This document shows, in pieces, positions 46,989-56,149 of a stretch of DNA of 64,000 bases (position 1 is the stretch's first letter; the number at the start of each line of letters is the position of its first letter). The stretch comes from Thalassotalea eurytherma (GTDB lineage: Bacteria; Pseudomonadota; Gammaproteobacteria; Enterobacterales; Alteromonadaceae). The stretch covers positions 1 to 64,000 of the forward strand of contig NZ_BSSU01000005.1 of NCBI RefSeq assembly GCF_030161415.1, written 5' to 3'. The position numbers and the translations under genes are program-made. Under the pieces are notes generated by a model. The model was given only the letters and a program-made list of their open reading frames with translations. It did not search any database and had not been told where the DNA came from.

Positions 46989-47414
46989 TTAACACTCAAC
47001 CCAATCAGTACATACGTTTGTACCAGCAGTTGAAGCATATGTCCATTGTACTTGGCCGCCAACGATTGCAGGAGTTAATGTACCTGTTTCAACAGTGGTG
47101 TCGCCATCAACGTCACCGAAGTTAACAGTGATAACACCAGCAGCAATAGCTGTAACTGCACCAGCAACAGCAGGAATACCTTCTGCACCAGCGGCACAAG
47201 GAGCTAAAGCGCCACCATTTGTTTGAATACATACAGCAACAGCTGTTTTGTAAGGGGACGCTTCAGACATTGTAGACTGTGCATCTGCACTACGCGTGTA
47301 TTGTGTATATTGTGGAATAGCTACAGCCGCTAAAATACCGATAATTGCAACAACAATCATCAATTCAATAAGTGTAAAACCTTTATTATTTTTCGCTTTC
47401 ATTAAGTTTTTCAT
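46989..47414 (-). CDS. pilA: Type IV major pilin PilA
   Basis: The 141-residue prepilin has a 12-residue leader ending KG, followed by FTLIELMIVVAIIGILAAVA, with the conserved Glu5 of mature pilin (E17 here). The mature chain is 129 residues with cysteines including a C-terminal pair (CTDWVEC) that should close a disulfide loop. PilD would cleave after G12 and methylate the Phe. Ala/Gly-rich sequence fills the middle. A GGAAG ribosome site lies before the ATG, and the strong terminator downstream fits high expression. It could alternatively be a minor pilin, but the place before pilBCD favours PilA. Confidence 0.93.
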   Translation of the reverse strand: MKNLMKAKNNKGFTLIELMIVVAIIGILAAVAIPQYTQYTRSADAQSTMSEASPYKTAVAVCIQTNGGALAPCAAGAEGIPAVAGAVTAIAAGVITVNFGDVDGDTTVETGTLTPAIVGGQVQWTYASTAGTNVCTDWVEC

Positions 47415-47607
47415 AATAGTACTTCCATTATTTATTACGGGGGCTTTGGCTATAGTGATACAAATTTTTTTAAATGTAAAATATTGTTACCTATTTTTTT
47501 ACATTTTTTTGCAACTTGCTGAGTAAATCGACTCAAATAGCTTCTATATGGCCTAATTTGCTCTATCGCTATATTGTTTCGTTTGAATATTGAGCGTTTT
47601 AGCGCGG
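47415..47607. other. Intergenic region upstream of pilA
   Basis: This 193-base AT-rich gap lies between nadC and pilA, both on the minus strand. It should contain the pilA promoter. I looked for a sigma54 element, as used by PilR-controlled pilA genes, and found no convincing match; a weak TTTACA/CACTAT sigma70-like pair on the minus strand is the best candidate. Confidence 0.4.
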
Positions 47608-48471
<864 letters not shown>

Positions 48472-48993
48472 CTATCGTTGCTCTCGTATGATTAATTGGT
48501 CGCCAATCTGGCTAAATTCAACTTGTCTAAGTGCACTCATACCCAACAATATTTCGTCTGACTTCATTGCTGGGTTTATGTTCGCTGCGACATTATATAG
48601 TGTTATCTCACCAATTCGAAGTGTTGATAAAACTGTTCTGTAAACTTTCACGGTACCGTTAGCTGTGTTTACAAGGTAACTCCCTTTTGTTTGTAAATTG
48701 AGGTTATCAGCTACTTGAGCCGGTATTGAAACGGATGTTGCACCGGTATCAAGCAAAAATGTCACGCTTTGTTGATTGATTTCACCATTAAGCACGTAAT
48801 GGCCCATACGGTTTTGCTGAAGTTTGACTGAAACTTTGCCGTTTGAGGATGTATCACTTGCGACAGATTGGTTAGGGTTGTATTGATAATCTAACAATTC
48901 GTCAAAGACAAATGCCACCAGGCATAAGCCGATTATCCACGTGATCCAAGTGAATGTGCGTCCAATTTTGTTTGTACTGTCTTGTTGAGTCAT
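48472..48993 (-). CDS. Retropepsin-like aspartic protease, membrane-anchored
   Basis: The 173-residue product has an N-terminal transmembrane helix (about residues 13-30) and a periplasmic domain with the retropepsin active-site motif FLLDTGATSVSIPAQVA and a later LLGMSALRQVEF segment, which is the pattern of the TIGR02281 clan AA aspartic proteases. These proteins are thought to act as dimers; substrates are unknown. Its TAG directly abuts the ATG of nadC, so the two are translationally linked. The gene is divergent from ampD with a 47-base gap. Confidence 0.85.
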   Translation of the reverse strand: MTQQDSTNKIGRTFTWITWIIGLCLVAFVFDELLDYQYNPNQSVASDTSSNGKVSVKLQQNRMGHYVLNGEINQQSVTFLLDTGATSVSIPAQVADNLNLQTKGSYLVNTANGTVKVYRTVLSTLRIGEITLYNVAANINPAMKSDEILLGMSALRQVEFSQIGDQLIIREQR

Positions 48994-49040
48994 AATACGA
49001 GCTTTAATGAACCTAGGTAGTTACTCTAAACAGGGCGAAT

Positions 49041-49589
49041 ATGAATATCAATAATGGCTGGCTTAATGAAGCTGAGCAACAACCATCACCACATTTTATG
49101 CCAAGATGTCAAAATGAAGCGATAAATTTATTGGTCGTTCATAATATTTCATTACCGCCAGGAAAGTTTGGTGGATCATATATTACCGATTTGTTTCTTG
49201 GCCGTTTAGATAAAAATGCTGATCCATTTTTTGAAACAATATATCAGCTTGAGGTCTCAGCACATTGCTTAGTGCGCAGAAACGGTGATGTTATTCAATA
49301 CGTTTCGTTTGAAGATAAAGCTTGGCATGCCGGTGTTTCAAATTTTAAAGGGCGCGAAAAGTGTAATGACTTTTCTATTGGTATCGAGCTTGAGGGGGCT
49401 GATGATATTCCTTATACTCAGCAACAATATCAACAACTTGCACAGCTTGTTAAGGTACTGCAAGCTTATTACCCAATTGCTGACGATCATATCGTTGGCC
49501 ATAATGACATTGCCCCTGGCCGTAAAACGGATCCAGGTGACGCGTTTGATTGGTCACATTTATATCGCCTTTTATCGGTAAAAGGCTAA
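49041..49589 (+). CDS. ampD: 1,6-anhydro-N-acetylmuramyl-L-alanine amidase AmpD
   Basis: The 182-residue cytoplasmic zinc amidase recycles peptidoglycan by cutting anhydromuropeptides and so limits AmpC beta-lactamase induction. The zinc ligands H34 (LLVVHNISLP), H154 and D164 (GHNDIAPGRKTDPG) are in the same positions as in characterised AmpD proteins, with K162 also kept. It precedes ampE by 30 bases, the classical ampDE operon. Confidence 0.96.
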   Translation: MNINNGWLNEAEQQPSPHFMPRCQNEAINLLVVHNISLPPGKFGGSYITDLFLGRLDKNADPFFETIYQLEVSAHCLVRRNGDVIQYVSFEDKAWHAGVSNFKGREKCNDFSIGIELEGADDIPYTQQQYQQLAQLVKVLQAYYPIADDHIVGHNDIAPGRKTDPGDAFDWSHLYRLLSVKG

Positions 49590-49619
49590 AATAAGAATAA
49601 TGTATTTCGGAATATATTT

Positions 49620-50471
49620 ATGAATTTAATTAGTCTGCTCATTGCGTTATCTGCTCAAAAAAGTCTGTCAGCAAAAGTGTGGCAATTTAGTTATTACTTT
49701 GAACAGCTTTTAGGTGGCTTTAAAAAGTTTGGTATTATTAGCCATGAAAGCAAGCAACTAAGCAATTTACAAGTTGGCCTGTTAATTCTACTGCCAGTTA
49801 TAGCCTGCTATCTTTTACTCAGAATTATTGATGACACTATTTTATATTTAGTCGCCTCTACGTTAATTTTGATTGTCGCTTTTGGTTGCGTTAAAACGAG
49901 AGAAGCCTACAAATGCTTTTTACGCGCGGCAAATAGAGATGAACCAACAACTTGTCAGCTCACTTTGATGCAATTGCAGCAAGATAAAAACCTGCCAAAC
50001 ATGCCATTTGGTGAAACCATGGTGTGGTTAAATTACCGATACTATATTGCGCCAATGCTTATTTTCGTTATCTTTGGCCCTGTAGCTGCTTTACTTTACC
50101 GCTTGTTGATTACTTTTCTAGAGATGTCTGATAAAGATGAAGAAAACTATACAACGAGTTCAGAGGTTCAATCATTGTTACGCCATTGTTTTGCCATTAT
50201 TGACTGGCCACTCGTGAGAGTCGTATCGTTTGCCTATATGCTTGCAGGTCATTTCTCCAAAGCTATGCCTAGTTATTTAGAGAGCTTTTTCGATTTTGAT
50301 GTTCCAGCGCACAGAATGCTTACTCGTATAGCGCAGCAATCAGAAGACTTTATGGTTGATGAAGACGATTGTGTCTCTGAGCCATGCTTGCTTGTTAAGT
50401 TAGCAAAAAGAACATTGCTTCTAATGCTTAGTGTTGTTGCAATTCTTACTATAACCGGCGTAATCAACTAG
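49620..50471 (+). CDS. ampE: Regulatory membrane protein AmpE
   Basis: The 283-residue inner-membrane protein has about four transmembrane helices. Conserved parts include FGETMVWLNYRYYIAPMLIF (in parts: MVWLNYRYYIAP) and ILDWPLVRVVSFAYMLAGHF-like (IIDWPLVRVVSFAYMLAGHF). AmpE is encoded with AmpD and has been linked to beta-lactamase regulation, with unclear mechanism. A strong terminator ends the operon. Confidence 0.93.
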   Translation: MNLISLLIALSAQKSLSAKVWQFSYYFEQLLGGFKKFGIISHESKQLSNLQVGLLILLPVIACYLLLRIIDDTILYLVASTLILIVAFGCVKTREAYKCFLRAANRDEPTTCQLTLMQLQQDKNLPNMPFGETMVWLNYRYYIAPMLIFVIFGPVAALLYRLLITFLEMSDKDEENYTTSSEVQSLLRHCFAIIDWPLVRVVSFAYMLAGHFSKAMPSYLESFFDFDVPAHRMLTRIAQQSEDFMVDEDDCVSEPCLLVKLAKRTLLLMLSVVAILTITGVIN

Positions 50472-50500
50472 TTAACTACAATATTGATAAAGAATTTAGT

Positions 50501-50533
50501 AAAAGGAAAGCAGGTGATTGCTTTCCTTTTTTA
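50501..50533 (+). terminator. Rho-independent terminator after ampE
   Basis: AAAAGGAAAGCA…TGCTTTCCTTTT plus a T-run ends the ampDE transcript; the first PdhR-type palindrome begins right at its 3' end. Confidence 0.85.
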
Positions 50534-50547
50534 ATGGTCAGACCATT
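50533..50547. promoter_or_regulatory. PdhR-type operator, distal
   Basis: AATGGT-CAG-ACCATT is a perfect 6-3-6 palindrome of the PdhR type (ATTGGTnnnACCAAT in E. coli, here with ATGGT arms). It lies about 230 bases before pdhR. Confidence 0.65.
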
Positions 50548-50684
50548 CTGGATAGTCCCAATTCCCTCTATGTTTTTAGAATAAATCGTATAAATACTCT
50601 AAAATAATGTTTGGCAATTAAAGGCAGTTAAGGTAGATTAGCAAAAATTTATCGGCATAAATGCCATTTTTTTATGCGTATTTT

Positions 50685-50703
50685 AAAATGGTAAGACCAT
50701 TTT
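50685..50703. promoter_or_regulatory. PdhR-type operator, proximal
   Basis: AAAATGGT-AAG-ACCATTTT is a perfect 8-3-8 palindrome with the same core as the distal site, about 60 bases before pdhR. Pyruvate-responsive autoregulation of the pdh operon through this site is likely. Confidence 0.8.
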
Positions 50704-50762
50704 ACCATTTGTTTTTGATGTCGATATTAGCGCAGTAAATAGAGTTTAGGCGGAAGACACTT

Positions 50763-51512
50763 ATGTCACTCAAACAAGCTAAATTATCAGATGTTATTCA
50801 GCAGCAGTTAGAAGGCATGATAGTAGAAGGTAGCTTAGAGGCTGGTCAAAAGTTACCGCCTGAACGTGAACTAGCGGCGCAGTTTGAAGTGTCAAGACCG
50901 TCACTTAGAGAAGCGATTCAAAAGCTAGAAGCCAAAGGATTGGTCACGCGCAAACAAGGCGGTGGTACGTTTGTTGCGAAAAATATATTAGGTGGCTTGT
51001 CAGATCCTCTATTTGATTTGATGTCGAAAAATCCGGAGTCACAATTTGATTTGCTCGAGTTTCGACATGGTATTGAAGGTATGTCTGCCTATTATGCAGC
51101 AATGCGCGGTACACCAACAGACTTTAAAGCGATAGAAGTGAAACACCTAGCGATAGGCGATGCACAAATAGAAAATGATTATCGTGAAGAAGCTAAAGCT
51201 GTATTCGAATTTTATTTAGCGATATGTGCGGCATCACACAATGCCATTATATTGCAATTAGCGAAGTCGATGGCGCCACTATTAATTGACAATATAGAAA
51301 AGAATTTAACAATGCTTTCAAAAAGGCCTGATACCTTTGAAAGAATTGCAGATTATCGAAAACGGTTGCTAGATGCCATTGTAAGTGGTCAGCCACAAAA
51401 AGCTTGGGGCGCAAGCCACCGGCATTTAGCCTTTATAGAAGAAATCTTGCTCAAGTTATCGCAAGAGCAAAGTCGCATGGAACGTTCTATGCGTCGCATG
51501 CAAAGATATTAG
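50763..51512 (+). CDS. pdhR: Pyruvate dehydrogenase complex repressor PdhR
   Basis: The 249-residue GntR/FadR-type regulator has an N-terminal winged helix (GQKLPPERELAAQFEVSRPS, then LREAIQKLEAKGLVTRKQGG) and a helical FCD effector domain from about residue 90 that in E. coli binds pyruvate. It heads the pdhR-aceE-aceF genes, with two palindromic operators upstream. A 98-base gap before aceE holds a weak stem AAAGAT…ATCTTT at about 51530-51560 that could attenuate or process the message. Confidence 0.95.
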   Translation: MSLKQAKLSDVIQQQLEGMIVEGSLEAGQKLPPERELAAQFEVSRPSLREAIQKLEAKGLVTRKQGGGTFVAKNILGGLSDPLFDLMSKNPESQFDLLEFRHGIEGMSAYYAAMRGTPTDFKAIEVKHLAIGDAQIENDYREEAKAVFEFYLAICAASHNAIILQLAKSMAPLLIDNIEKNLTMLSKRPDTFERIADYRKRLLDAIVSGQPQKAWGASHRHLAFIEEILLKLSQEQSRMERSMRRMQRY

Positions 51513-51610
51513 AAAAAACATGATAAAGAATAAAGATGGCTTTTGAAAAGTTGTCTATCTTTAAACTACTTATAACGTATACATAAACAAACCGGAGACA
51601 AAGTAAAATT

Positions 51611-54286
51611 ATGTCTGAGCTCCCTAAACATGATATTGATGCAGCAGAAACTCAAGAATGGCTTGAGTCAATCGAAGCTGTATTAGAGAACGAAGGCGCA
51701 GAGCGCGCTCATTTTCTACTTGAAAAATTAATCGATAGAGCACGTCGTGGTGGTACTCATTTACCATTCGATGCAACTACTGCCTATGTAAACACGATTC
51801 CTCCGGGACAAGAACCACACATGCCAGCTGACCAAACGCTTGAAGCACGCATTCGTGCGGCTATTCGTTGGAACGCAATGGCATTGGTATTACGTGCCTC
51901 CAAAAAAGATTTAGAGCTTGGTGGTCATATTGGCTCATTTGCTTCTTCGGCAATGCTTTATGATGTAGGTTTTAACCACTTCTTTAAAGCAGCTACACCT
52001 GAAAACGGTGGCGACTTTATCTTTGCTCAAGGCCATATTTCGCCAGGTATCTACGGTCGTGCTTTCCTTGAAGGTCGATTAACAGAAGAGCAAATGGATA
52101 ACTTCCGTCAAGAATGTGATGGTAAAGGTTTATCTTCATACCCACATCCTCATTTAATGCAGGACTTTTGGCAATTCCCAACAGTATCTATGGGCTTAGG
52201 TCCATTACAAGCTATTTATACTGCGCGTTTCTTAAAGTATTTAACCAACCGCGGCATTAAAGATTGTTCAGCGCAACGTGTATATTGTTTCCTAGGTGAC
52301 GGTGAGTGTGATGAGCCAGAATCATTAGGTGCAATTGGCCTTGCTTCACGTGAAGGTTTAGACAACTTAACGTTTATCATTAACTGTAACTTACAGCGCC
52401 TAGATGGCCCTGTACGTGGTAACGGTAAAATTATACAAGAGCTTGAAGGCACATTCCGTGGCGCAGGCTGGGAAGTGATTAAGGTTATTTGGGGCTCATA
52501 CTGGGATCCATTATTAGCACGTGACACTTCAGGTAAGCTACTTCAGTTAATGAATGAAACAGTAGATGGTGAATACCAAAACTGTAAAGCTAAAGGTGGT
52601 AAGTACACTCGTGAGCAATTCTTTAACAAGTACCCTGAAACCGCTTCTATGGTTGCAAATATGTCTGATGAAGACATCTGGCGCTTAAACCGTGGTGGTC
52701 ATGATCCAGTTAAAGTTTATGCTGCTTACGATAAAGCGTTAAACACTAAAGGCCGTCCAACGGTTATCTTAGCCAAAACGGTAAAAGGTTTTGGTTTAGG
52801 TGAATCAGGTGAAGCGCAAAACGTTGCACATAACGTGAAGAAGATGGATATCGAGTCTATCAAGCAATACCGTGACCGTTTCAACATGCCTATTTCTGAT
52901 GATCAAATTGAAGATTTACCATTCTTCAAGTTCCCAGAAGATAGCCCTGAATACCAATACATGAAAGCCCGCCGAGAAGCCTTAGGTGGTTCTTTACCTG
53001 CACGTCGTCAACAGTCGGAAGATGAGTTAGAAATTCCTTCAATGAAGGCATTTGAGGCTATTACAAAAGGTAGTGGTGAGCGTGAAGTATCATCAACAAT
53101 GACTTTTGTACGTGTACTTAATAGCTTATTGAAAGACAAGAAAATTGGTAAGCGTATCGTACCTATTATTCCTGATGAAGCACGTACCTTTGGTATGGAA
53201 GGCTTATTCCGCCAAGTAGGTATTTATGCCAATGAAGGCCAAAAATACGTTCCTCAAGATGCTGACCAAGTTGCTTACTACCGTGAAGATAAGAAAGGTC
53301 AGGTATTACAAGAAGGTATTAATGAGCTAGGCGCAATGGCTTCTTGGGTTGCTTCAGGTACATCATATTCTACGTGTAACGCAACAACGATTCCGTTTTA
53401 TATTTACTACTCAATGTTTGGTTTCCAACGTGTTGGTGATTTAGCCTGGGCAGCAGGTGATAGCCAAGCACGAGGTTTCTTACTCGGTGCAACAGCAGGT
53501 CGTACAACGCTAAACGGTGAAGGTCTACAGCACCAAGATGGTCACTCTCATGTGCAAGCTGGCTTGATTCCAAACTGTGTAACCTATGATCCAACATATG
53601 GTTACGAAGTAGCGGTAATTGTTCGCGACGGTTTACGCCGTATGTACGAAAATAATGAGAATATTTTCTACTACTTAACGTTGATGAATGAGAACTATCA
53701 GCACCCAGCGATGCCTGAAGATAAAGATATTGAAGATCAGATTATCAAAGGTATTTACAAGCTTGAAACTGTTGCCGCCAAAAAAGCGAAGGCGAATGTT
53801 CAATTGATGGGCTCTGGTACTATCTTGTTGCAAGTTCGTGAAGCTGCGCAAATTCTGGCTAACGACTACAACATCTCAAGTGATGTTTACTCGGTAACTT
53901 CATTTAATGAATTAGCACGAGAAGGCCAAGAAGTTGTGCGTTTCAACATGCTAAACCCAGAAGCAGAGCAACAAACAGCGCATATCGGTAAAATTATTAC
54001 TGCGGATAAAGGTCCTGCTATTGCAGCAACGGATTATGTTAAAGCGTATTCGGATCAAGTTCGTGCCTTTATCGACACTGACTATCGTTGTTTAGGTACT
54101 GATGGCTTCGGTCGCTCAGATAGCCGTGCAAACTTGCGTACTCACTTTGAAGTCAATGCAGGTTACGTTGTTGTCGCAGCACTTTACGAATTAGCTAACC
54201 GTGGCGAAGTAGAGCGCAAAGTTGTTGCTGAAGCAATTGCTAAGTTCAACATCGATGCAGATAAAGTGAACCCACTTTACGCTTAA
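51611..54286 (+). CDS. aceE: Pyruvate dehydrogenase E1 component (homodimeric)
   Basis: The 891-residue thiamine-diphosphate enzyme decarboxylates pyruvate and acetylates lipoyl-E2. It matches E. coli AceE along its length: ETQEWLESIEAVLENEG at the start, FAQGHISPGIYGRAFLEGRL with the active-site His, the thiamine motif CFLGDGECDEPES to NCNLQRLDGPV, and DKGPAIAATDYVKAY near the end. This is the homodimeric type, distinct from the fused alpha/beta E1 at 9170. It is followed by aceF after 17 bases. Confidence 0.98.
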   Translation: MSELPKHDIDAAETQEWLESIEAVLENEGAERAHFLLEKLIDRARRGGTHLPFDATTAYVNTIPPGQEPHMPADQTLEARIRAAIRWNAMALVLRASKKDLELGGHIGSFASSAMLYDVGFNHFFKAATPENGGDFIFAQGHISPGIYGRAFLEGRLTEEQMDNFRQECDGKGLSSYPHPHLMQDFWQFPTVSMGLGPLQAIYTARFLKYLTNRGIKDCSAQRVYCFLGDGECDEPESLGAIGLASREGLDNLTFIINCNLQRLDGPVRGNGKIIQELEGTFRGAGWEVIKVIWGSYWDPLLARDTSGKLLQLMNETVDGEYQNCKAKGGKYTREQFFNKYPETASMVANMSDEDIWRLNRGGHDPVKVYAAYDKALNTKGRPTVILAKTVKGFGLGESGEAQNVAHNVKKMDIESIKQYRDRFNMPISDDQIEDLPFFKFPEDSPEYQYMKARREALGGSLPARRQQSEDELEIPSMKAFEAITKGSGEREVSSTMTFVRVLNSLLKDKKIGKRIVPIIPDEARTFGMEGLFRQVGIYANEGQKYVPQDADQVAYYREDKKGQVLQEGINELGAMASWVASGTSYSTCNATTIPFYIYYSMFGFQRVGDLAWAAGDSQARGFLLGATAGRTTLNGEGLQHQDGHSHVQAGLIPNCVTYDPTYGYEVAVIVRDGLRRMYENNENIFYYLTLMNENYQHPAMPEDKDIEDQIIKGIYKLETVAAKKAKANVQLMGSGTILLQVREAAQILANDYNISSDVYSVTSFNELAREGQEVVRFNMLNPEAEQQTAHIGKIITADKGPAIAATDYVKAYSDQVRAFIDTDYRCLGTDGFGRSDSRANLRTHFEVNAGYVVVAALYELANRGEVERKVVAEAIAKFNIDADKVNPLYA

Positions 54287-54303
54287 GACTAGAGGAATAA
54301 ATA

Positions 54304-55971
54304 ATGTCAGATATTCAAGAAATTCTAGTCCCAGATGTTGGTGGCGAAGAAGTTGAAATTATCGAAATTTGTGTTGCCGTGGGTGACACATTAGAAGCGG
54401 ATGAAGGTATTGTTACTGTTGAAACAGATAAAGCTTCAATGGATATACCAGCGCCAACTGCTGGCGAGTTAATGTCATTAAGCGTAAGTGTTGGCGATAA
54501 AATTAAAGAAGGGGACAAAATTGGTGAGCTTAAAGCACAAGGTGCTGAAGCACCGGCTTCAGAGCCTGTAGCTGAGCCAACACCAGCACCAACACCTGCT
54601 GCACCTGCACCTGAATCAGCGCCGGCACCAGCTGCTGCGCCTGTATCAACTGGCGCAAGTGAAGTGATTACTATCGAAGTACCTGATATTGGTGAAGATG
54701 GTGAAGTCGATGTCATCGAAGTAATTGTCGCTGTTGGTGACGAGATCGAAGAAGAAGATGGCCTGATTACATTAGAAACTGACAAGGCGACAATGGATGT
54801 GCCATCTACACACGCTGGTACTGTAAAAGCAGTACTGGTAAATGTCGGTGACAAGGTTAAGCAAGGCTCATTGGTTATTAAACTTGAAACCACTGGCGGT
54901 GGCGAACAAGTGCCTGCAGTTGAGGCGCCTAACGCTGAATCAGCGCCGGCACCAGCACCTGCTCCTGCGGCTAAAACTGAAGCTGCACCAAAAGCTGCAC
55001 CTGTTCCACATCACCCTCAAGCAGGGAGTGCAAAAGGTAGCACTAGCATCTTTACTTCACCATCAATTCGTCGTTTAGCACGTGAATTTGGTGTTGATTT
55101 AGCACTTGTTTCAGGTACGGGCCGTAAAGGTCGTATCTTAAAAGAAGATGTTCAATCATACGTGAAATATGAGTTGTCTCGCCCTAAGGCAAACGCAGGC
55201 TCTTCAGTTTCTGGTGGTACGGGTGGCTTACAGGTTATTGAAGGTCGTAAAGTAGATTTCTCTAAATTTGGTGAAATTGAAGAAGTACCATTAACACGTA
55301 TTCAGAAAATCTCTGGTCCTAACCTTCATCGCAACTGGGTAACAATTCCACACGTTACCCAATTTGATGAAGCAGATATTACAAATGTTGAAGCATTCCG
55401 CAAAGAGCAAAACGTTGTTTGTGAAAAGCAAAAAATGGGCTTTAAGATCACGCCATTAGTGTTCTTAATGAAAGCAGTTGCAGATGCATTACGCGCTTAC
55501 CCAGTATTTAATTCGAGTTTAAGTGATGATGGTGAAAGCCTAATCATGAAGAAGTACTGTCATATTGGTGTTGCGGTTGATACGCCAAACGGTTTAGTTG
55601 TGCCAGTAGTTCGTGACGTAGATCAGAAAGGTATTTACCAACTTTCTAAAGAATTGCTTGAGATTAGCGCTAAAGCACGTGAAGGCAAATTAAAAGCTGC
55701 TGACATGCAAGGTAGTTGTTTTAGTATTTCAAGTTTAGGCGGTATTGGTGGTACAGCCTTTACGCCGATTGTAAATGCACCAGATGTAGCTATTTTAGGT
55801 GTATCTAAATCTGAAATGAAACCAAAGTGGAATGGTAAAGACTTTGAACCACGCTTAATGCTGCCATTATCATTATCATACGATCATCGTGTGATTGATG
55901 GTGCAGTTGCTGCGCGATTCACTGTTCATCTATCATCTGTAATGTCAGATATTAGAAAGTTAGTATTATAA
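54304..55971 (+). CDS. aceF: Pyruvate dehydrogenase E2, dihydrolipoyl acetyltransferase, two lipoyl domains
   Basis: The 555-residue core protein has two N-terminal lipoyl domains with lipoylated lysines K43 and K161 in ETDKASMD and ETDKATMD, each followed by an Ala/Pro-rich linker. Then come a peripheral-subunit-binding domain at about 250-290 ([16 protein letters not shown]) and a catalytic domain with [15 protein letters not shown] near the C-terminus. E. coli AceF has three lipoyl domains; one fewer is normal in other bacteria. It follows aceE closely, and lpd comes after a 178-base gap with a hairpin. Confidence 0.97.
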   Translation: MSDIQEILVPDVGGEEVEIIEICVAVGDTLEADEGIVTVETDKASMDIPAPTAGELMSLSVSVGDKIKEGDKIGELKAQGAEAPASEPVAEPTPAPTPAAPAPESAPAPAAAPVSTGASEVITIEVPDIGEDGEVDVIEVIVAVGDEIEEEDGLITLETDKATMDVPSTHAGTVKAVLVNVGDKVKQGSLVIKLETTGGGEQVPAVEAPNAESAPAPAPAPAAKTEAAPKAAPVPHHPQAGSAKGSTSIFTSPSIRRLAREFGVDLALVSGTGRKGRILKEDVQSYVKYELSRPKANAGSSVSGGTGGLQVIEGRKVDFSKFGEIEEVPLTRIQKISGPNLHRNWVTIPHVTQFDEADITNVEAFRKEQNVVCEKQKMGFKITPLVFLMKAVADALRAYPVFNSSLSDDGESLIMKKYCHIGVAVDTPNGLVVPVVRDVDQKGIYQLSKELLEISAKAREGKLKAADMQGSCFSISSLGGIGGTAFTPIVNAPDVAILGVSKSEMKPKWNGKDFEPRLMLPLSLSYDHRVIDGAVAARFTVHLSSVMSDIRKLVL

Positions 55972-56053
55972 TTTTATTAGGCTGTCGGTAACGATGAATG
56001 TTTACAAATAACTTTTATTTTTACCGACTTATAATGATTAAAAGATGGCGAAC

Positions 56054-56082
56054 TGGCGAGAGTTTGAGTAAACTGCTCGCCA
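56054..56082. other. Strong hairpin in the aceF-lpd gap
   Basis: TGGCGAGAGTTT-GAGT-AAACT-G-CTCGCCA forms a 12-bp stem with a single-base bulge and no following T-run. It may stabilise or process the mRNA or mark a regulatory site before lpd. A shorter dyad GTCGGTAA…TTACCGAC lies just upstream at about 55983-56027. Confidence 0.5.
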
Positions 56083-56149
56083 ACAAAAGACGAATTGTTA
56101 CCCAACCAAATAACAAGGTAACAATGAAACAAAAAATATTGAGGTTAGC

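Noticed and set aside
54550-55020. Ala/Pro-rich repeats in aceF as a possible DNA repeat element
   Set aside because: They are the flexible linkers that normally join lipoyl domains in E2 proteins.
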